Shown piece by piece: positions 7,075 to 12,933 of a DNA stretch of 28,825 nucleotides (its first letter is position 1; the number at the start of each line of letters is the position of its first letter). A program made the translations under genes and the position numbers. The notes under the pieces were generated by a model. That model did no database searches, had not been told where the DNA came from, and saw only the letters and a list, made by a program, of their open reading frames with translations. The stretch is taken from positions 1 through 28,825 of the forward strand of contig NZ_JOAG01000070.1 in assembly GCF_000725485.1 (NCBI RefSeq), given 5' to 3'. The stretch is from Nonomuraea candida (lineage in GTDB: Bacteria; Actinomycetota; Actinomycetes; Streptosporangiales; Streptosporangiaceae).

Positions 7075-7620
7075 ATGCTCTCCCGTCCTGCGTTCTCTCG
7101 TCCTGCCCTCCTGCTCGCCGCCGCCGCCCTGGCGCTGACCGCCTGCGGCGCGCCCGCCGCGGAGCCCGCGGCGAAGCCGGCCGCCTCCCCCGCCGCCGCC
7201 ACCTCCTCGCCCAGCGCCGCCACCGGCGGGCTGACCATCACCGACCCGTGGGTGAAGACCACCGACTCGGGGATGACCGCCGCGTTCGGGACGCTGGTCA
7301 ACCACGGCGACACGCCGATCACGGTGGTGTCGGGCGCCTCGCCGCTGTCCAAGGTCATCGAGCTGCACGAGGTCGTCGAGGCCGACGGCAAGATGGTCAT
7401 GCGGGCCAAGGAGGGCGGCTTCGTCGTGCCCGCCCGCGGCACTCACCAGCTCCAGCCCGGCGGCGACCACATCATGCTGATGGACGTCACCGAGAAGGTG
7501 CTGCCCGGGGCGAAGATCCCGTTCACGCTCCAGGTGCAGGGCGGGCAGCCGCTCGAGTTCACCGCCGTCGGCAAGGACTTCGCCGGCGGCGAGGAGGACT
7601 ACCAGCCGGGGCACAAGTGA
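7075..7620 (+). CDS. PCuAC-type periplasmic/extracytoplasmic copper chaperone lipoprotein
   Basis: A 181-residue exported lipoprotein. The signal is residues 1-23 with lipobox LTAC (Cys24), followed by an Ala/Pro/Ser linker to about residue 55. The mature domain starts ITDPWVKT, a typical DUF461/PCu(A)C opening. The Cu(I) ligand motif is visible as H-x10-M-x22-H-x-M, from ELHEVV to GGDHIMLMD; the canonical form is H-x10-M-x21-H-x-M, so one loop residue is extra. These proteins pass Cu(I) to cuproenzymes such as cytochrome oxidase. The ATG at 7075 is preceded by GAAAGG; a longer reading from 7051 would put the start before the purine-rich site. It overlaps the Dyp peroxidase start by four bases (GTGA). 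Confidence 0.92.
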   Translation: MLSRPAFSRPALLLAAAALALTACGAPAAEPAAKPAASPAAATSSPSAATGGLTITDPWVKTTDSGMTAAFGTLVNHGDTPITVVSGASPLSKVIELHEVVEADGKMVMRAKEGGFVVPARGTHQLQPGGDHIMLMDVTEKVLPGAKIPFTLQVQGGQPLEFTAVGKDFAGGEEDYQPGHK

Positions 7621-8747
7621 TCACCCGCAGAGGGCTCTTCGCCGGCGGCGTCGCCACCGCCGCCGGGGCCGCCGCCGCGGCGACCGGGAGCGCCGCCGGC
7701 GCCGTCGTGACCCACAACGCTCGCCAGGCGGCCCGGGTGGAGCCCTTCCACGGCGCGCACCAGGCGGGCGTGGCGACCGAGCCGCAGGCCCACGCGGTGT
7801 TCCTCGGCTTCGACCTGCGCAAGGACGTGCGCAAGGAGGCCGTCGTCCGGCTGCTGCACCTGCTCACCGACGACGCGGCCCGCCTCACCCAGGGGCGGCC
7901 CGCACTGGCCGACACCGAGCCGGAGCTGGCCGTCGACGCGGCCCGGCTGACGGTGACGTTCGGGTTCGGGCCGGGGCTGTTCGCGGCGGCCGGGGTGGAC
8001 TCGCCGGTCGAGCCGCTGCCCGCGTTCGCCACCGACCGGCTGGAGAAGCGGTGGAGCGGGGGAGACCTGCTGGTCCAGGTGTGCGCGGACGACACCGTGA
8101 CGGTCGCGCACGCCGTACGGATGATCGTGAAGGACGCGCGCTCCTTCGCCCGGGTGCGGTGGACGCAGCGCGGTTTCCGCAGCGCCAACAGGCGCAACCT
8201 GATGGGCCAGATCGAGGGCACGGTCAACGCCACCGACCTCGACCGGGCCGTGTGGATCGGGCAGGGCCCGCTGCGCGGCGGCACCACGCTGGTGCTGCGC
8301 AGGATCCGGATGCTGCTGGAGACCTGGGACGCCGCCGACCGGGTGGCCAGGGAGTTCACGATCGGCCGCAGGCTCGGCAGCGGCGCGCCGCTCACGGGCA
8401 CGGCCGAGCGCGACGAACCCGACTACGCGCGCAAGAACCACCTCGGCTTCCCGGTCATCTCCGAGTACGCCCACATCAGGCGCGCCCACGTCGCCGATCC
8501 CGCGCTGCGCCTGCTGCGGCGGCCCTACAACTACGACGAGGGGCTGACCCCGGAGGGCGAGTCGGACTCGGGGCTGCTGTTCGCCTCCTACCAGGCGGAC
8601 ATCGCCCGCCAGTTCGTCCCCGTCCAGCGCATGCTGGCCGAGGGTGACCTGCTCAACGAGTGGGTCACCACGATCGGGTCGGCCGTCTTCGCCATCCCGC
8701 CGGGCTGCGCGCCCGGCGGGTGGATCGGGGAGTCGCTGCTGGCCTAG
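7617..8747 (+). CDS. Tat-exported Dyp-type heme peroxidase with Glu in the GxxDG position
   Basis: A 376-residue dye-decolorizing peroxidase. The GTG at 7617 overlaps the lipoprotein TGA (GTGA), so translation is coupled. The N-terminus ITRRGLFAGG followed by an Ala-rich stretch is a twin-arginine signal, as in actinobacterial DtpA. Heme features: proximal His in AHIRRAH (H286) and distal Arg in LLRRPYNYD (R301/R302). The usual GxxDG motif, whose Asp assists peroxide cleavage, reads GQIEG here (residues 197-201), so the acid is Glu200. The surrounding NLMG and GTVN are conserved, which supports the alignment. Established in Streptomyces lividans: a PCuAC protein, Sco and DtpA are co-encoded and linked to copper and GlxA maturation. 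No Sco gene is seen here. The TAG stop shares CTAG with the convergent gene. Confidence 0.9.
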   Translation: MITRRGLFAGGVATAAGAAAAATGSAAGAVVTHNARQAARVEPFHGAHQAGVATEPQAHAVFLGFDLRKDVRKEAVVRLLHLLTDDAARLTQGRPALADTEPELAVDAARLTVTFGFGPGLFAAAGVDSPVEPLPAFATDRLEKRWSGGDLLVQVCADDTVTVAHAVRMIVKDARSFARVRWTQRGFRSANRRNLMGQIEGTVNATDLDRAVWIGQGPLRGGTTLVLRRIRMLLETWDAADRVAREFTIGRRLGSGAPLTGTAERDEPDYARKNHLGFPVISEYAHIRRAHVADPALRLLRRPYNYDEGLTPEGESDSGLLFASYQADIARQFVPVQRMLAEGDLLNEWVTTIGSAVFAIPPGCAPGGWIGESLLA

Positions 8748-10081
8748 CCGTACCGTCCGGCGGAGGCGGGGCGCAGGGCGGCGGCCAGGTCGCCGGCGAG
8801 CGGCTCGACCTCCTCCGGGGCCAGGGTGGAGATGGTCAGGCGCAGCGCGGGCGGCGTGGCGATGCGGTTGCGGGCGCCCGGCGCGGCGGCCCAGCCGCGC
8901 GCCAGCAGCCGGGTGATGGCGGTGGACTCGTCCGCGACGGGGACCCACACGTTCAGGCCGCTGCGGCCGTACGCGGTGATCCCGCGTGCGGCCAGCGCCG
9001 CGACCAGGCCGTCCCTGCGCCGCGCGTACGACGCCGCCACCGCCGCCGTGTCCACCGCCCCCGTCCGCCAGAGGTGGGCGACGGCGCGTTGCAGCAGGTG
9101 GCTCACCCAGCCGGCGGCCAGCCGCTGCCGCCTGCGCAGCCGGTCGAGCGTGACCGGATCGCCGGTGACCAGGGCCAGCCGCAGGTCGGGCCCGAGCGCC
9201 TTGGCCGTGGAGCGGACGAGCAGCCACCGCGCCGTGGCCCCGGCCAGCGGGTGCAGCGGCAGGTCCACGAAGCCGGAGCCGTGGTCGTCCTCGATCAGCA
9301 GCACCTCGGGGCAGGCGGCCAGCAGCGCCCGCAGCTCCCCCGCCCTGGCGGCGCCGACGGCGGCTCCGGTCGGGTTCTGGGCGCGGGCGGTGATCACCAC
9401 GGCGCGGGCGCCGGCCCGGAGCGCGCGCGCGAGGTCGTCGGGCAGCGGGCCCTCGCCGTCGAGCCGCATCGGCACCGGGCGCAGGCCGAGCACGGCGACC
9501 AGGTCGAGCAGCGCCGTCCAGCCGGGGTCCTCGACGGCCACCGCGTCGCCGGGGCGCAGGTGGGCGGTGAGCACGCGCTCGACCGCGTCGAGGGTGCCCG
9601 AGGTGACCGCCAGCGGCGCCCCGGGCACGCCGTCGGCCCGCAGCCGCTCCCCGGCCAGTGCGAGCAGCTCGTCGTCGTCGCCGGTGCCGTACAGGGCGGG
9701 CCGCTCCTCGTGCGCGCCCGCGGCGGCGGCCAGCGCCTCGCGCAGGGGCGGCAGCAGCAGGGGATCGGGGTTGCCCTGGGACAGGTCGCGCACGCCGGGC
9801 GGCGCCTCCACGCGGATCTCCTCGCGGAACGTGCCGGCCGGTCGCGGCCTGACCCGCGTCCCGCGCCGCCCCGAGGTCTCCACGACGCCGCGCTCGCGCA
9901 GCAGCCGGTACGCCGCCGCCGCCGTCCCCGGGCTGACCCCGGTCAGCGCCGCCACCTCGCGCACCGGCGGCAGCACCGCCCCCGGCGGCAGCCGCCCCTC
10001 CGACACGCCGAGCTCGACCCCCGCCGCTATCTCGCTGGCCGTGCCACCCGTGAACGTGTATGTTTCCAGCACAAAAGACAT
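8744..10081 (-). CDS. Second MocR-family PLP-dependent regulator
   Basis: A 445-residue protein. The N-terminal GntR-type winged helix spans about residues 8-80 (LPPGAVLPPVREVAALTGVS, then GVVETSGRRGTRV). The aminotransferase-like domain follows, with NPTGAA, IEDDHGSGF and the PLP-lysine motif RSTAKALGPDLR (K294). It is a transcription factor rather than an enzyme, on family precedent. The ATG at 10081 is only 25 bp from the divergent PaiB-like gene, leaving room for just one shared control region, so the PaiB-like gene is the likely target. The stop codon shares CTAG with the Dyp peroxidase stop on the other strand. It is clearly distinct in sequence from the MocR protein at 2012. Confidence 0.87.
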   Translation of the reverse strand: MSFVLETYTFTGGTASEIAAGVELGVSEGRLPPGAVLPPVREVAALTGVSPGTAAAAYRLLRERGVVETSGRRGTRVRPRPAGTFREEIRVEAPPGVRDLSQGNPDPLLLPPLREALAAAAGAHEERPALYGTGDDDELLALAGERLRADGVPGAPLAVTSGTLDAVERVLTAHLRPGDAVAVEDPGWTALLDLVAVLGLRPVPMRLDGEGPLPDDLARALRAGARAVVITARAQNPTGAAVGAARAGELRALLAACPEVLLIEDDHGSGFVDLPLHPLAGATARWLLVRSTAKALGPDLRLALVTGDPVTLDRLRRRQRLAAGWVSHLLQRAVAHLWRTGAVDTAAVAASYARRRDGLVAALAARGITAYGRSGLNVWVPVADESTAITRLLARGWAAAPGARNRIATPPALRLTISTLAPEEVEPLAGDLAAALRPASAGRYG

Positions 10082-10083
10082 TA

Positions 10084-10095
10084 TGTACTAATACA
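10084..10095. promoter_or_regulatory. Operator/promoter-like dyad between MocR and PaiB-like genes
   Basis: TGTA-CTAA-TACA is a perfect 4+4 dyad in the 25-bp spacer 10082-10106. The stretch from about 10061 to 10097 is very AT-rich for this window and must hold both promoters. The minus-strand start lies three bases from the dyad, so the MocR message is probably leaderless or very short-led. The plus gene has AAAGGGG before its GTG. Confidence 0.5.
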
Positions 10096-10106
10096 AAGGG
10101 GTTCGT

Positions 10107-10736
10107 GTGCTTATTCACCCTTGGGACGCCGCCCATGACGACGACGAGTGGCGGAGCTGGTTGCGGACGCGCGACTTCGGCCAGATCGTGGCCAACGGCG
10201 TGGACGGCGCGGCGCCGGTGGTGGTGCCGACCCATTTCCTGTGGGACGGGGCGGACGAGGTCATGCTCCATCTGGCCAGGCCCAACCCGATCTGGGCGGC
10301 CCTGGAGGCCAACCCGGTGGCCGTGGTGAGCGTGCACGACGACTACGCCTACATCCCCACCGGCTGGCGCTCCGACTCCCCCGAGACGGGCGTGCCGACC
10401 AGCTACTACGCCTCCGTCCAGCTCGTCTGCCGGGCCGAGGTCGTGGACGACAGGGCGGGCAAGGCGGACATCCTGCGCCGGCAGCTCGCCCACCACCAGC
10501 CCGGCGGCGACTACGGCGAGGTGGCGGCCGACGCGGGGCCGTACCACAAGAGGTTGTCGGCGATCAGGGGGCTGCGGCTGCGGGTGGTGGAGGTGCGGGC
10601 CAAGTTCAAGTACGACGCCCACCGGCCGGCTGAGGTCCAGGACCGGGTGGCGGCGGAGCTGGCGGCGCGGGACCTGCCGGGTGACGCCGCCGCGCTGGCG
10701 CATCAGCTCAGGCGGCGGGCCACGGCCGGCGGATGA
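10107..10736 (+). CDS. PaiB-family FMN-binding split-barrel protein
   Basis: A 209-residue cytosolic protein beginning MLIHPWDAAHDDDEWRSWLR. The pattern FGQIVANG, then VVPTHFLWDG, LHLARPNPIWAAL and VVSVHDDYAYIPTGW matches the PaiB/FMN-binding split-barrel family (negative regulator of sporulation and protease genes in Bacillus, and flavin-binding proteins elsewhere). The later motif YHKRLSAIRGLRLRV is also typical. In actinomycetes the exact role is not settled: flavin-dependent reductase or regulator. The GTG at 10107 is chosen for AAAGGGG about five bases upstream and the family start. It is divergent from and likely controlled by the MocR gene. A DnaA-box-rich non-coding stretch follows. 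Confidence 0.85.
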   Translation: MLIHPWDAAHDDDEWRSWLRTRDFGQIVANGVDGAAPVVVPTHFLWDGADEVMLHLARPNPIWAALEANPVAVVSVHDDYAYIPTGWRSDSPETGVPTSYYASVQLVCRAEVVDDRAGKADILRRQLAHHQPGGDYGEVAADAGPYHKRLSAIRGLRLRVVEVRAKFKYDAHRPAEVQDRVAAELAARDLPGDAAALAHQLRRRATAGG

Positions 10737-10762
10737 CGCGCGCAGGCCGGTGATGCACAACC

Positions 10763-10771
10763 TGTGGACAA
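10763..10771 (-). promoter_or_regulatory. DnaA box, perfect (TTGTCCACA on minus strand)
   Basis: TGTGGACAA on the plus strand is the complement of TTGTCCACA, the favoured DnaA box of Streptomyces and mycobacteria. Confidence 0.65.
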
Positions 10772-10782
10772 CTCGCCCATCC

Positions 10783-10791
10783 TGTGGATAA
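10783..10791 (-). promoter_or_regulatory. DnaA box, perfect (TTATCCACA on minus strand)
   Basis: TGTGGATAA is the complement of the E. coli consensus box TTATCCACA. It is in the same orientation as its neighbour and shifted by exactly 20 bp. Confidence 0.65.
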
Positions 10792-11103
10792 CGCCTTCCT
10801 GTCCCGCCGGGGCCGCGCCGCCGTCCACACCCCTCGCGCACATGTGGACCCCGGCTCCGGCGCCGCCCGGCCGGCATCCGCGCGGGCACGCCCTGTGCTA
10901 CCCTGCCGCGCTCCGGCCCGTCCGGTGTTTTCCCAGCTCGGCGGGGTGATTCCGGGCTTCCGGCGGCTCTGCGGGCGGTCCGGCGAAGGGCCTTTACCAC
11001 ACCCTTGGCGCCCACCAGCACGTAACCGGACAACACCGCGTCATTCCCCGGGCACGCGCACCCGACGTGGCCGTCCCCAGGCTGCGGTGGAAAACCCCCA
11101 TCC

Positions 11104-11112
11104 TGTGGACAA
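11104..11112 (-). promoter_or_regulatory. DnaA box, perfect (TTGTCCACA on minus strand)
   Basis: This is the third perfect box, with the same CC prefix and orientation as the other two, about 320 bp further on and roughly 100 bp before the small membrane-anchored protein gene. Confidence 0.65.
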
Positions 11113-11211
11113 GACCCCCGCCGGCGGGGCGGGTCCCCCGGTGCGCGGCCGGATCAGCCGGCGCCGCCGGTTGCCCCTGCCGGTGTCACCCGCGACTATG
11201 AAGGAGAGGGA

Positions 11212-11421
11212 GTGACGTGTATGTGGGCGAAGACGCACATCAGGATCGTGGCGGTGTCGCTCGCGGCGGCCGTGGTCGCCTTCGGGGCGTACCGGATGCT
11301 CGTCGCGCAGGCGGGCTCCGGCGATCCGGCGACACCAGCCGTACACCAGAACGTCCAGGATCCCGGCCAGGTCCATGACTACTGGACCGAGGAGCGCATG
11401 CGGGACGCCACCGGCGGCTGA
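11212..11421 (+). CDS. 69-residue membrane-anchored/secreted protein carrying only a protease pro-segment (YWT) motif
   Basis: A small protein with a basic N-terminus, one hydrophobic segment (residues ~12-32, IVAVSLAAAVVAFGAYRMLV) and a short polar outside part that ends VHDYWTEERMRDATGG. The YWTxxRM element (57-63) matches YWTPARLKEA in the pro-region of the serine protease encoded convergently 27 bp away, but no protease domain follows. The GTG at 11212 has AAGGAG five bases upstream; an ATG at 11221 with GGGAG eight bases upstream is a close alternative. The function is unknown. It could be a free pro-peptide acting as inhibitor or chaperone of a protease in trans, or a decayed protease gene. 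The good ribosome site and codon use argue for a working gene. Confidence 0.75.
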   Translation: MTCMWAKTHIRIVAVSLAAAVVAFGAYRMLVAQAGSGDPATPAVHQNVQDPGQVHDYWTEERMRDATGG

Positions 11422-11437
11422 GCCGCCGGTGGCGTCC
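11403..11437. terminator. 16-bp perfect hairpin whose loop is the stop codon
   Basis: Left arm GGACGCCACCGGCGGC (11403-11418) encodes the last residues of the 69-aa protein. The 3-nt loop is its TGA stop (11419-11421). The right arm GCCGCCGGTGGCGTCC (11422-11437) is a perfect complement. The convergent protease gene stops at 11449, so this hairpin can terminate from both sides. Confidence 0.8.
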
Positions 11438-11448
11438 GCGCGGTCTGT

Positions 11449-12516
11449 CTAGTGGTCCTTGACCGAGTTGTAGACGTTGACGGCGGCGTCGCCCAGGTAC
11501 GGGTCGCGCCACTCGTCGTTGGCGAAGTAGTGCCAGCTGTTGGCGCTGACGATGTAGCCCCAGCCGCGTGAGAGCTGCAGGTCATACATCACCGGGCCGC
11601 CGCTGGCGCCGTGGAACATGTCGCAGTGGAAGCCCATCCGGCTGTCGGAGGCCGGTTTCCAGGTCGCGCCCGTGCAGTACCAGAGGCGTTGCCCGTCCAT
11701 CTCCGGCCGGTCGACCGGCGCGGAGTCCTCGGGGTAGCCGAAGGCGTGGACCTGGTAGTCGTACTTGCCGCTGTTGAAGTGGTAGCCCTGTGAGCCCGTG
11801 ATGTCCTGGACGTTGCCGCTGGCGTTCGGGGCCAGCGCGATCGCGCCGATGTCGTACGCCCAGTCCCCGTTCACGGTCCAGCCCTGGGGGGCCGCCGCGA
11901 GCTCCCAGCCCCAGGCGCCCAGCGAGTTGCCGGCGTCGAAGTCGGGCCTGAACAGGAAGTTGGTGAACCAGCCCTGGTCACCGCCGCCGTTCTCGCGGTG
12001 CACGCAGTGCCCGGCCGTCCAGATCGTGTTCCGGTTGTTGGCGTTGATCACCGCGGCGGAGCAGTAGCGATTGGCGCCCTGGTCGTTGGTGTAGAAGAGC
12101 TTGCCGATCGTCGTGGCCGGCATCACGCCGTGGCTGTTCCAGCGCTGTGCCTGGACGACGTTCAGCCTGGTGTCGTCGGGCGCCGGGGCGAGGCCGACCT
12201 TGGCCGGCCGCGTGCCGGGAGCGGAGATGGCGGGCAGCTTCGAGGCCGGCAGGGAGCTGACCTTGCGATCCTTGCCCAGGTCGCTGGCGCGGGTCGGCTG
12301 GGCCTCCTTGAGGCGGGCCGGCGTCCAGTAGGCCGAGAGCTGCGCCGCGGACTGGCCGGATTTCTTGACCGCCACTCCGGCCGGGTCGGGCTCGTTGGAG
12401 GTCGTGGCCTTCACCGGACCGGCGGCCAGCGCCGCGGTGAGGGCCAGCGTGCCGAGCAGGGCGAGGGAACGCTTTCCCGTTCGCTTGAGTTTTCGCACGG
12501 AAGGTTGAAGCACCAT
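11449..12516 (-). CDS. Secreted trypsin/V8-like serine protease preproprotein
   Basis: A 355-residue secreted peptidase of the chymotrypsin fold. The signal peptide is residues ~1-37 (basic KLKRTGKR, then LALLGTLALTAALAAG). The pro-region is ~38-140 and includes AYWTPARLKEA (62-72). The catalytic triad is His170 in TAGHCV, Asp222 in YDIGAIAL and Ser305 in GASGGP. Cys pairs are likely at RYCSA/GHC and WYC/FHC. The ATG at 12516 is preceded by AAGGA six to seven bases upstream; an in-frame extension to 12636 lacks a signal-peptide-like start. Family: S1 peptidases related to glutamyl endopeptidase; specificity cannot be read with confidence. It converges on the YWT mini-protein gene and has a long 5' region. 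Confidence 0.9.
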   Translation of the reverse strand: MVLQPSVRKLKRTGKRSLALLGTLALTAALAAGPVKATTSNEPDPAGVAVKKSGQSAAQLSAYWTPARLKEAQPTRASDLGKDRKVSSLPASKLPAISAPGTRPAKVGLAPAPDDTRLNVVQAQRWNSHGVMPATTIGKLFYTNDQGANRYCSAAVINANNRNTIWTAGHCVHRENGGGDQGWFTNFLFRPDFDAGNSLGAWGWELAAAPQGWTVNGDWAYDIGAIALAPNASGNVQDITGSQGYHFNSGKYDYQVHAFGYPEDSAPVDRPEMDGQRLWYCTGATWKPASDSRMGFHCDMFHGASGGPVMYDLQLSRGWGYIVSANSWHYFANDEWRDPYLGDAAVNVYNSVKDH

Positions 12517-12730
12517 GTGATGTCCTTCTTGTCCGAAACTGAAACTTCTGCCGTGACTTACGGAAAAAGGCAGGCTGAATAGGCCTTTCCGGCGCGCACT
12601 CATTTCCTGGGCGGACGGCCGGAAGGCATCTGTCACCTGGCAGATTGTGGTGGACGCTCGGTGATCTGAGTTGTTTCCCCCTCGGCACCGCAGTCATTTT
12701 GTGACGTCCCCCGTACGGATGCGCCTACTT

Positions 12731-12759
12731 ACCATCAATTGTCGGAGTGAACCCGTCAA
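12731..12759 (-). promoter_or_regulatory. Candidate promoter of the protease gene
   Basis: On the minus strand TTGACG (12759-12754) stands 17 bp from GATGGT (12736-12731). The -35 is close to consensus and the -10 is weak. It would give a leader of about 200 nt. Confidence 0.3.
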
Positions 12760-12798
12760 GGCTGTCAGGGAGAATTCTTCTGAACAGCCTCCGGAGAG

Positions 12799-12811
12799 GA
12801 TCGGACCGATC
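12799..12811. promoter_or_regulatory. 13-bp palindrome upstream of the P450
   Basis: GATCGG-A-CCGATC has perfect 6-bp arms around one base. It sits between the divergent protease and P450 genes and is a candidate operator; the regulator is unknown. Confidence 0.35.
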
Positions 12812-12933
12812 TTCGGCGCTACCGGGAAAGAGACACGGCGATGAGCCCGATGGCACTGTCAGAGGCCGGGTCACGCCGAAACGACCTGCCTGTGCACTGG
12901 CGTTCGACAGGTGATTCGCGCAGCATGCAAGTC

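Larger units (their letters stand above)
10737..11211. other. 475-bp non-coding region with a cluster of DnaA boxes
   Basis: No credible gene lies here; the reading frames are Pro/Arg-rich with poor codon bias. Three perfect matches to the actinomycete/general DnaA box TT(G/A)TCCACA occur in the same orientation: 10763-10771, 10783-10791 and 11104-11112. Each is preceded by CC. Weaker 7-of-9 sites are near 10822-10830, 10843-10851, 10993-11001 and 11089-11097. The first two perfect boxes are 20 bp apart, about two helical turns. No dnaA, dnaN, gyrB or parAB gene is in the window, so this is not the usual oriC context. It may be a DnaA-titration or regulatory cluster, as reported outside oriC in Streptomyces. 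Confidence 0.7.
12517..12933. other. Divergent intergenic region between protease and P450
   Basis: This is about 417 bp with less GC than its surroundings. It holds a candidate minus-strand promoter (12731-12759), a 13-bp palindrome (12799-12811) and a weak dyad CTGTCA-CC-TGGCAG near 12630. The in-frame stretch 12841-12933 before the P450 has poor third-position GC and is treated as leader. No separate gene is seen. Confidence 0.5.

Noticed and set aside
10900..11036. Minus-strand frame starting GTG at 11036 (MLSGYVLVGAKGVVKALRR)
   Set aside because: The first 20 residues look protein-like, but codon bias decays at once and the frame then runs backwards through the PaiB-like and MocR genes. 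It could be a tiny gene at most; no support.
7599..11036. A 1145-codon minus-strand open frame
   Set aside because: It is a shadow of the PaiB-like, MocR and Dyp genes, whose own frames carry clear domain motifs.
10737..11211. The region as the chromosomal oriC itself
   Set aside because: Too few boxes and none of dnaA, dnaN, recF, gyrB, rpmH, gidB or parAB nearby.
10784..11215. A 143-codon plus-strand frame over the DnaA-box region
   Set aside because: Pro/Arg-rich composition, no hydrophobic core, no motif, and codon positions look like non-coding GC-rich DNA.
12841..12933. Upstream start for the P450
   Set aside because: The 31 added codons have clearly lower third-position GC and lengthen the protein beyond the family norm; the ATG at 12934 is preferred though not proven.
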